The notes below the pieces were generated by a model. The model had not been told where the DNA came from, did not search any database, and saw only the letters and a program-made list of their open reading frames with translations. This document shows, piece by piece, positions 21,567-31,698 of a stretch of 64,000 nt of DNA (within the stretch, counting starts at the first letter, position 1; every line of letters starts with the position of its first letter). This stretch comes from Physcia stellaris (lineage: Eukaryota > Ascomycota > Lecanoromycetes > Caliciales > Physciaceae), in assembly GCA_018902385.1 (NCBI GenBank), contig JABSSW010000024.1, forward strand, positions 62,001 through 126,000. The letters run 5' to 3'. Made by a program: the position numbers and the translations under genes.

Positions 21567-24500
21567 TCAGGGCAGAGGAAGTGGACAAACGTCATATAGT
21601 TCCCACATCCCATTGGGATCGCACGGACCTTGAGCATTGCCCTTGACACAATTCACTTTATTTGACCCGCACTGCAGCACGCCTCTCTCCGTCCCGCCCT
21701 CGCTCTCCAGGAGATAAGTGCACGTCGTGCCCGCAGCATTGAGCGGGCCCAAGTGCAACGGGAAATGGTCCACTATTTTCGGGCCGCTACCCGACGGGCT
21801 GCTCTCTTCGAATGTCGGATCGCGGCACCAGTTGTCGGGTACTTTTTCGTATGGCTCCGCGAAAATGGCCCAGCGAGATGCAGACTTGACACCGCGCTCC
21901 CCTGCTGCATTCAGTCGGTAATAGCCGACCCAGAAAGTTGTTGCTATTGTTGGATCTGGGGTAGAAAGCGGTGGAGCTGGGGAGGGAGCTGGTGGTGGAG
22001 GCTTTGATGATGAGGGAGCTGGCGGAGGGTTTGGTGATGATGGAGGTGGTGGAGGTGGTGGAGTACGACTTGCAGACTTCGAGGAAGTTGGCGTTGGGGT
22101 ACTACTTGGGTCGCCGTCTTCTCCTTGGTCGGCATCCGGGTCGTCTGTTATTAAGGGGCAAGCGTTTGTCGTTGTTGTCGTTGTTGGAGAAACACTGCAT
22201 CCACTGACAAGTGAGGAGCTTGTAGTGGAGCAGCTTAGCGAACTGCCGCTGACTCTATCGCAGGAAACCCATAAGTCTGTAACAGTACGAGACGAGCATC
22301 CAGATGAGCTTGATGTGCTCGACGTTGTTGTTGTAGCCCTTTGTGAGGCTGGCGTACTTGAAGGGAACTGCTTCGCGTCAAAATTGATGAGATCGTTAAT
22401 AGGTTTGATCAAAGCGGCCGTCCCTAATGAGCCTACAAACGTGGCAGCGTTTTTAGGGTTCCTCCATATTGACGCGATATAACCGTTGAGCTGATTCCGG
22501 AAGGGTCTAAGGTTGTTGCTGATAGTACGAAGTGCATCAGCTATTTCGGGTGGGGGAGCTGGGGGTCCGCCAGGTCCAAGAGGCTGCATTTCGAATGAGT
22601 TCAAAGCTTGATCGACGCTTCCAAATGCCCGAGCAGCGTCCGATAGGTCCCCTAATGGTCCTCGAAGGGCATCGAGGCTGGGGAAACCACCTCCACCACC
22701 ACCGCCACCTCCTCCTCCACCTCCGAATAAGCCCTGTAGACCTTTCAAGCCGTATTTAAACAGACCCAGACCGCCTTTAGCGTCGGATTGAATAGCATTT
22801 ATGGCGTTTACAAAATCGTTACTATCCGAGCCGGGGATTTTAGTAGCAGTTGCCACAGTGGTGAAATCAGGAATCTACTCTATCAGTTAATAATTGAATT
22901 ACGCATTGAGGCGGGAGACCTACTGTAATACCATACCCGTCACCAGACCCATCGCTAGAGGTAGTGCTGAATGTGGGGCCATGCACAGGATTAGTAGAGG
23001 TAGTGCTGAATGTGGGCCCACGCACTGGGTTAGTAGAGGTGCTGGTAGATGGGCCAACAATTGGGCCGCCAACTGGAGGTTTCACAGTCACGCTGCCATC
23101 TGGTGGGAATGAGATCGGTGTGCTTCCGACGGTAATCTGACCACCAGGCGCAAGGGTTTGCCCTGCAATGACGAATTGGGAATTAGACTCGGTATATGTG
23201 GTACCACCTAGCACGAAGGTAGGCGTTGCACCGCTTCCTCCAGGATTTCCAGTTACCATAGGACCTAAGTTCTCTGTACTGCCACCGACTACGGCGATCG
23301 TCCCTCCAGATAAGAGCGACACAACAGTATTGTCGATGGTGACCTGTCCTCCAGGCGTGAGAGTCTGGCCATTGATGACGAAACCAGATCCGGAGCTACC
23401 AGTATACGTTGAGCCGGCGACAGTAATAATTTGAGTAGTCCCTGCATTATTGCCTGTACCGACAGAATTTGTAGGACTAAGCATTTGCGTACTCCCTGCA
23501 ATGACAGCGACAGTAGCGCCAGGCGCAAGTGAGATCGGGGTACCTGAGACTGTAATCTCATTGCCAGGTTTGAGAGTTTGACCAGCGATGATGAATTGGG
23601 AGTTGGAATCTTCGGTGTATGCAGAGCCACCAAAGATGATGACTTCTCCGGTAGCAACAGATGGGCCTGCAGTAGCTGTGGGGGAGCCTTTAGAGCTTTG
23701 TCCAGAGTTCCCTGAAACTCCTGAAGAGCTCGGGGATCCTGTTGCACCTGCGCCGACTGACCCACAAACCTACATTAGATATCAGTAAGACCAGCTTCTT
23801 CAGAGAAGAATCGAAGCCCAGAGATACAGCTATGGGCCGTGACTTCATAAGGCGAAGCTTGTATAAGCACCCAGTGAAGGGTCAAAGCTTAAGGATAGTA
23901 TGAACTGGACGATAACTTACAGCGGCACCAGAACTAGCACTTCCAGCTCCTTTGCTCGAAGCGCTGTTCGACTCAGGCGCATTCGAACCCGCATTCGAGC
24001 CAGGACTGCTTCCCGTATCCGAGCCAGCATTAATTCCACCTCCCTCTAGGTTTTCGCAATCATTCCTCCAGAGTGTCCAAGATCCATCGGATGGATCTGT
24101 CTCAATGTAATCAGCGCGTCCATAGGCGGTGTTGATGCGCCCGAACTGAATGTTGGCGGCAGCTACTCGGACTCCGGGGATTTGGTTGAGTGGGTATTTG
24201 CTTTGGCGCTGCCATCCATCTCGGTTCGAAGGATCTTTATTTATCCATATAACTCCGGAGGCGTCTTGCGGGTGTAGCCAGATAGCGTCTGCTTTCTGAT
24301 CACCGTCAATGTCGGCGAAACGCATATCTCTACGGAAACCAGCGTCTAAGTCGATAGGTTCGGCGTTGAGCTTAGTCCATGCCCAATTGTTACCGCCACC
24401 ATAATCATTACGCCAGATTGTCATAAGAGAGTTGATATCCAGATAAATGAGGTCGGCTTTGCCATCCCCAGTTACGTCTGCGAAACGAACGCCCTCTGAG

Positions 24501-27246
24501 TCGCCTCGCCCGGGTGAGATCTCCCCAATTTCATTCCAACTCCAGGCTCTGTCTGGTCCGTTATTGATCCAACAGCTAATAGCTCCAGACTGCGGATTAA
24601 TTGTGAGATAATCCGCTCTACCGTCTCCGTCCACTAACAAAAAAGTTAGCCAGTACGCTTAGTATAGTGGGAACGCTGGAAACCCATGGTAGGGTCTGAT
24701 CCAAAGCGGCGTTGTCAAAAAGGGAGGCCGCGAAGAGATTTTGTGATGTATCAACGCGATATTGGTCACTTACCATCTGCGAGTCGAATGTTTTCTCGCA
24801 GTGCCCCAACCCCCAGGGCGATGGGCCCATGTTGATCGTACCAATTCCAGCCGTACTGTTCTTTCGGATTCGATTGGCCGTTTATCCATACGTTGGTCTT
24901 TCCCCATTCATCGATGAGTATCTTGTCGTCCAAACCGTCATTATTCATGTCCGCAACCCATGTGGCTTCACCGACACGCATGACCTAAAGCATGAAACCC
25001 TGTTAGCGGTGCTCCTTCAGATTAGTTAGGTCCGCTCATAGAGCGTACAGCTCCTTCCCAACACCACAGAACCACAAGAACATAGGCAATACTTACATCG
25101 ACCTTTCCGTTGTTAGCAAACAGTTTACACGCTCCATTCCTGTAGTCAACCAAAATGTAATCGGCCCAGCCATCTCCAGTGACATCGGCTATACGGAGAT
25201 CATGAGGCAAGATGCCTTGACCATTGGCGAAGTTGTCTTGATGTACCCAGATCGGCCTTCCCTCTTCAAGCCCACGTACGTTGAGATATCCACTTAGGCC
25301 GCCGAAGTTGTTCCAAACCAAAATATCGTCTCGGCCATCGTTGTTCATGTCTGCAAAAGTGATATTGGGGGTTGGATCTCCGGAAGGTGTTCTAGATGCT
25401 GATGCTATTTCTCCAACGTCTACCCAAAAGACATTAGTGGAGTATTTCTTGCCGATGTTGAGCCAGCCATGGAGGCCACCTAACTCATTCTTGACTACTA
25501 AATCATCTCGAGAGTCGCCGTTGATGTCGATATAAAAGATGGAGTTTTGGTTGCCTCCTCCTACCGGTCCAGCAAGCAGATGTGGACCATCCCACTTGAA
25601 CCCGCCACCTTGGCTCCACTGATTCCACCATACGTTGGTGTTACCGGTGTCAGGGTCTATACAGACATAATCTGCCCGACCAGAGCCTGTGAGATCAGGT
25701 AGCCGTAGGCGATCGATATGGCAGCCAGCTTTGGAGATTGGGTTCGCCGCCTCGGTGAATTTGAATACCGGATCAACCCCGTCCGAAAGCCAGGCGTTCA
25801 TCTCGTGGTTTTCGGGATTTATCCAGATGTAGTCCGATTTTCCGGTACCGCGGAGGTCGGCGAATAACAAGTTGAATCCATCATGGCCTACGCCAAGTGC
25901 CATCCACCCTCTATCGTTCCAGTTCTGATGGAAGACAGCATCTCCGTTGGACCCGGTCTAGTAAGATCTCAGTGAATGTTACTATTGACGAGGGAGTAAG
26001 ACCTACGCCACCAGATATCCTACCCAGCGGGGCCCAAGCCGGAAGTCCAAGACAATGATGCCCTTGCTTGCTACTTTTCGGTTCGGTAGGGGGCAGATCT
26101 CGTCCAGCAAGGCAGCCAGGATGGCCAGGTGCATCATCAGGGATATAAGGGTGTGGATCCGGAGCGACTACCCTCGTTGTTAGCATATCGTGCTTGTGTG
26201 TTAAGACTTAGGAGGAAGAATCGTCCCACAGATCCTTGGACTTTGACGATTGAAGACAGATGATAGAAAGGTTGCCTTACCTGGAGCCTTCAGCCAACCA
26301 TCAGGGATATCTTTGATACCTTGATACCATATGTCTGCCATCTTCTGATAGCCAAATGCGTTTGGATGGACGCCATCTTGTACAAGAAGCTCAGCATCGA
26401 TTCCTCCCATGTCCACCATCAGCACGTGCTTCCCTGCATCTCTTCGCTGTTTTACGATATCTGGTATAGCAGAGTTGAATTTCTTTATCTTGGCTGTAAC
26501 CCTTGGATCGGCTGCCTGAATGATTTGTGCGACGATGACTGTCGCGTCGGGACAGGAATCAACGATCAAGTCGATCTGATCCCCAAGATAACCTGGTGCT
26601 AGTGCTTCCTTCGGATCGTTATATGCGGGATTCCGATTCAGGTTGTTGGTGCCTTTCGGATCTCAGCATAGATGGTCAATGTTTACCCGTCATTGTACTT
26701 ACCTTCATGAATTAAGACGAGATTCGGTCGCTGCGGTAGCGACTTCTTCGCCTGGTCATTAATCTGTCTACTTTTTGTCAGCGCAAAATCGAAGGTAGTC
26801 TACGATATAACGCATTCTTTGCAGACTCACTCGATGAAGTAGCCAGGATGACCCTCGTTGTAGTTGTCGGCCATTTCCCCGTTGCGCACAGATCCAATGT
26901 ATTCGACTTTAGTGCCTGAGAGGTGCTTGAGAAGATTCAAGCGCCACCCGTTCCCGTCATCGCTCTGGGTGCCGTAGGCGATACTATCCCCCAATGGGAG
27001 AATGCGTAATTCGATACCGGGGGCAACATCGTCACGAGCGGCCAAGCTGACGTTAGAAGTTGCGGAAAGTGACTGGAATGGATGGAATGCTACAGGTTGG
27101 GACGGATAGATATAATCCAACCGAGCTGAAAGAGTGTTTTAGCCAGTACATTGCCCGGGGAGGAGCTGCTACCTACACTGACCATTGACTACGTAGGCTA
27201 ACAGGCCCACCGCAGCCAGCGTACACTCATGAATTAGGGATCGCAT
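21567..27246 (-). CDS. giant secreted SGNH esterase with FG-GAP and GQTL repeats
   Basis: Ten exons on the minus strand, all phases consistent: 27246-27183, 27125-26831, 26767-26703, 26652-26281, 26167-26007, 25957-25097, 24984-24774, 24633-23921, 23769-22924 and 22874-21567, giving about 1631 aa. Residues 1-21 form a signal peptide. An SGNH hydrolase domain follows: block I ILPLGDSIAYG (Ser), IHEGTNNL (Asn) and DGVHPNAFGY (Asp/His). Then come about ten FG-GAP/VCBS-type units such as FADLRGTGKSDY, YIDINGDSRDDL, FADMNNDGRDDIL and VADMNNDGLDDK. Exon 9 has three units of about 70-85 aa around GQTLKPGNEITVSGTPIS. Exon 10 has a 13-Gly run, a Thr/Ser/Pro-rich linker and a C-terminal domain of about 120 aa with several Cys, ending LYDVCPLPLP. 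Likely a wall-associated or secreted carbohydrate esterase; the substrate is unknown. Confidence 0.8.
22681..22722. repeat. poly-glycine codon run
   Basis: Low-complexity (ACC/TCC)n on the plus strand encodes about 13 consecutive Gly on the minus strand inside exon 10 of the large gene. Such runs change length easily between strains. Confidence 0.8.
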
Positions 27247-29966
27247 ATCAAAATCCCTCACTGGACGAACTTTCGTCCCCAATGGGCTTAGTGATTGGAG
27301 TTTAATCCAGTAGAGGTCGGTGAGCTGAGACTCCTTGGATTGGAGGCAGCGGAGTCGAGTTATTGAGCTAGAAATGGAGGAGGAGAAAGTACCGCAGGTG
27401 GGCTTAGCAGATTGAGATTAAAGGCCGGAATGATAAGTAGTTGTACGACCAAAGTCACTCATCGGGTGTTATTGAAGAGGATAAAGATCCCTGCTAGAAG
27501 CTCGTCATGGGTCTGAATGACAAAGAGATCCTATATGTAATCTTGAGTAATGTACCTACATTAGTTGACACCAAAGAATCCGTGGAAACGAGGGGTTGAC
27601 GTGGGGCACGAAGCGGGAAGTTCCATCATCCACCGTTTTAATCTTAAGGTGCCTTGGCTTCACCGCTCACTTCGAGGACCAGACCCTGCAGAATCACCGA
27701 CCCTTGTCCTCCCCGCAATAACGTCGGGCATAATTCTTTCTCACTGTTCTTCCCGGCTCCCTGCCAGAGCTGTGTCAAACTAAGACCTCGGCAAATGTAT
27801 CTCAAATCAGCAGAAAAGGCCCAATTGGAGAAATCAGAAGACGTGAAACAGTGACACTATGTTAGGCTTTTCTCTTGATGGATCTATGAACACGACCATA
27901 TTGTAGGTCTCTCCTTTCGGTAGGGACAAGTACATCGTGCTACATCAACTTGTCTCAATGCTCCATTCTTGGACGAGACGCTCTGGCCAGTCAAGGGATA
28001 TTGACTTCCTTTTTTGGGGATCTTTGTTAGCGATACCCTGAGATGGACACAATTTGTGGTGTTTGATGTACCAGTCAAGAAGATAGGTCGTACGAGCGTG
28101 CGCCATTATTGCGGTTATAACGAGGCTCCAGTGAGCACCGATGACAATGAAGATCAGATGCGTCTTCCGTCTAGATGTTTGCGCCTCTCGAGTGCTGACT
28201 CTGTGATCCATTTAGACTTAAGTTGCCAGGACTGTGTAGCAGGCTCTCTTACAACGACCCCAACAGTAGCCTTAGGATTGGCTTCTGAATTGGATAAATA
28301 TCCCTTCGGTCGCGAAGGGTAATCCATGTACCTGGATATCCTGTTAAGGACTAGCACCCAAGCAAAGGGAAGCGGTCTCTCACTTGCTCCTACACCATGA
28401 GGGTTAAGGTATACGTATGTACGAAATACAGAGTACGCCACGACTCTTCAAGTATGGTGCGCAGCACAGTGGCTTCTGAATCAAATTCGAGTCTACTCGC
28501 GATTTCATACCCCAGAGTCCGATGGGATTCTTAGTCCGCCGAAATATTTTCTCCCTGAACGTCGCCAGGCGTGATAAACTACCTATGGCCAGCCGAGAGC
28601 ATTACGAGCAATGCGCTCGGTATCGTGTGAATGAAGCACCCAGAAACGAACGGGTGGTCGCACGAGCATCCTAAGTAACAGCATAAAGAAAGCAAAAGAT
28701 TGGACACGTAGAGAATCGATAGGAGAGAAGTTTCAATATACCTCCATGAAGTTCCCAACCTTGAAGTTCGCCACTCTAAGGCCCAACTGTCGAAAGAAAC
28801 GCATTTTCCAAGTAGTCACATCATTATCTACCACCAATTTACCGCTTCACCATCCCCCCAAAGGATTATCACAAATCCTTCCTGTTCTCGATCTCATTCA
28901 GGCCTCGTCGAGGGAGGAAAGTTCGCCTCGATCAGCTTCATCCGAGTTTCTGGACCCCGGAGACTAGCTATTTGGGATGATGGCATTCTTGAACGATGAG
29001 AGGAGCGATATGAGTCCAACAATGTAGAGAGTATCGACTCGCATCATCGCAGGTTTCATACTGCATAGAAGCAGTGATGCAACTTGATTAGCTCTTCGTC
29101 TTCTGTCAAAGACGCGAAAGGTACCAATCTACCTGCGAGAGGAAGAGACAAACACTGGACACGTCATTGATAGAAGCCATAGGTTTCTCCACGTTCTTAT
29201 TATTGCCTGACGAGGAACACCTGTAAGACAGAGTTTTGCTTTCCGCCAAGCACGCTAGCCGAGGAAAGCATAGCGTATCTGATGTAACACGAAATGGGAA
29301 GCCAATCAGAGCTTGCTTACATTATGTACTCAGGCTTTGGGTATGGCATTAAGGTAAGCAAATTTCACCAACTGATCGTCCCTCATCATACCCATTCTGA
29401 AGACCCCGTAAGGCTTGATCCGAACTTCGTGCTCCTGCACTAGATGTCCCAGTTCCTGTTCGGAATCAAAATCACGACTCAAAGACTGCTTTGCTCGTAA
29501 TCGTGGGTCAGGGCCTCAACTAAAACTCGTAATGGGAGTGCCCGAGTTGAATGGACGTCCCCTAATAATCCCTCCAGTTTGAGTATAGGTAACTTTTGGG
29601 GGTTTGATGACGATAATGATCTCGCGTAGACTGTGCTGGTGATTTGATCGTCGACGATAGATATTGGGAGTTGATTTGAAAGTGGTGTAGAGGATGAGTC
29701 GTGGGTCTGAAGAGGAGGTAGAGGTTGGGGAAAGTAAAGGAACTGTACTCGTACATCTCGTCTACTGAAGAACCAGGACCTCCAATTTACAGCATCACGA
29801 GTAACAGACACCTGACAAAAACTCCAACCCTCACCACGAACCCCTAGGCTCGATCTCCCCCCTCAAAAATATCCAAAGCTCCACGGTCCCACCCCCTTCC
29901 ATCCAGCGCCCTAATCTCCAAACAATCCCACTCCCATCCCCCCTCCCAACATACCGCCCAGCCCCC
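27247..29966. other. intergenic, no supported gene
   Basis: About 2.7 kb. The first few hundred bases are the promoter of the large minus-strand gene. Weak ORFs include 27945-28211 (-), which holds one hydrophobic segment (HLIFIVIGAHWSLVITAIMA), and 28746-28967 (+). Neither has a partner exon or motif. Around 28510-28570 (+) the text SPPKYFLPERR recalls a P450 PERF motif, but nothing else of a P450 surrounds it. Confidence 0.4.
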
Positions 29967-30360
29967 TCACAAATTCAAAGGACTGCACTGAATAACCACA
30001 AGCCCCGACTATCATCTCTCATCAGCACACCCCTCACCCCTCACCCCCACCCCCAAGAAAGAAACTCACCGCATTCCCACTACAGCAAGCCGAGGACTGA
30101 GACGCCGGGCACGAAGGATCGAGCGCGTTCAAGACTGTGTGAGTGTGGTTAGTCTAGAATTGGGGTGGGGGGAAGGGGGAAGGGGGAAAGGGGGACGAAC
30201 ATCCAAAAACACAACCTGCGCCGGCGCCCTCGATGACGGAGTCGCAGCATGCTAGGCTTTGGCCGTTGTTGCAGGAGCCGGTTCTTGGGTGGAGCGGGGC
30301 GGGAGCGGCGGCTGTGAGGATGCTGAGGGTGAGGAGGGGGAGGGTTGCTTGGAGGTGCAT
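29967..30360 (-). CDS. hydrophobin-like small secreted cysteine-rich protein
   Basis: Three exons on the minus strand: 30360-30216, 30134-30070 and 29987-29967, with phases 1 and 0; the product is about 76 aa. The signal peptide is MHLQATLPLLTLSILTAAAP. Exon 1 then has GSCNNGQSLACCDSVIEGAG; exon 2 reads VLNALDPSCPASQSSACCSG then NA; exon 3 adds CSPLNL-stop. The C...CC...C...CC...C order and the C-x-P-hydrophobic end recall class I hydrophobins, which coat aerial hyphae and spores. With the donor at 30215 (GTTGTG, weak) there are 7 Cys. A later in-phase donor (GTTCGT) would include an eighth Cys and give the full hydrophobin count. It is much shorter than usual (100+ aa). The first intron has a perfect ACTAAC branch site. 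Confidence 0.6.
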
Positions 30361-31698
30361 GATGATGAGGATGATACTGGGAGTTTTTGTTCGGAGGTTT
30401 GAAGGTTTGGTGTGAGGATGTTTGTAGGATTGGGTGTCTTGGTTTCTGGAGTATTTGTTTAGAAGGTGGACGGCCAGCGACCTTTTAATAAGCTTCTTGT
30501 TGGCAAGTCGCAGATACTGGAGATGGACATCCAGTAAGGCGCATTGGCAGCGCAAGGCCGATGCGGCATGTTATTGATCCACTGACGCAACGTGAAGAGG
30601 TCATTTCCGCGAAGGCGTTCGGTGGAGGCTTCATTCGGTGGCTCAAGGATCGCTCGATTAACGATGCGAGATCCTTCGCAGCTATCGCTAAGGTCACAAA
30701 GGTGCAACGTATTGATCTGAGCGTCATTGGCCTCTTTCGACTTGAAAGTCAAACTTTGATAGCTCAAGCAGATCATGTGCCATTCGCCCTAGTCAGATAT
30801 TAGCTGGTGGTAAGTGGTGCTAAATCTTTGGATACACCGACAGATCTACGATTACCCGACTTAGGATGGAATCAAAAGACGATATCTTCTTCATGTTCTT
30901 TTCATGTCGTCTTCATACGATTTGTACCAAACATGGGTACGCTCTTGTCATACTGGGTGTGTAGGTGGTGATCCATGGGAGGTAAGATCGCACTACACCG
31001 GAATATGGGACAGGGGCGATGGAGGACATTTCGCAAAGTTGTTCGCTGTCATTGCGTCTTGACAAATTACTCCATGCTGCGTGTATCGAATCCACAAATC
31101 AAGCGCTCCAATCTCGGTCAAATGGGTGTTTCGAAGCTATGGATGGAAAATAGCAATTTCAGAGCACATGAAGAGCGCCGACGTTGATTGATAAGAAGCG
31201 TGGGAGATTGGAAACACGCAGCTGTCCCTGCAGGCTTGGCACACTCATTCGGTGTTGCAGATGCATGGTTTAGTTGCATAAGGAAAATTTGTGCATTGTG
31301 TAGTCCCAGACGTTACACGAAAATCGATGATGCGTTCATCCTGCAGAAATTATTGGAGGAATGCACGCACGAGCTCGCGTACCAAACCTTCCCGGAGCTG
31401 CATAAGGCCAGTGGAAATTGTCGCATTTCGCTGTTGTCCGAACACCGAGCTGGCACTGCTATGGTTTTCTTCGCTGTCTGGTCTTGCGGGTTGCCGAGTA
31501 TGCGGGACTAGGATCAATCAGGTACGATACGTGTCTGACAGTTCCATTGCCAAAGCGAAGCGACAGAGCTTGCGATATCGTTGTCACAGGTGGAAAAGCC
31601 ACCGCCACGCTTCTCTTCAAGCCAAACCTCATAGTCTCGAGATGAGCGATCTCTGGAGGCCCTGGGCTTCTTGCGTGGAGCTCAGATCCTGTAGTTCA
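30361..31698. other. intergenic with dispersed-repeat copy
   Basis: Holds the second copy of the dispersed repeat (30804-31026). The rest has only short ORFs with no motif. The right part is the 3' flank of the HET gene. Confidence 0.4.
30804..31026. repeat. dispersed repeat, copy 2 of 2
   Basis: About 223 bp aligned in direct orientation to 8800-9026. The aligned blocks run from CTGGT...AGTGGTGCTA to CATGGGAGG...GGAATA. No coding capacity or terminal repeats seen. Confidence 0.75.

Noticed and set aside
28510-28570. P450 PERF-like motif
   Set aside because: Isolated SPPKYFLPERR without haem loop or ExxR nearby; likely chance.
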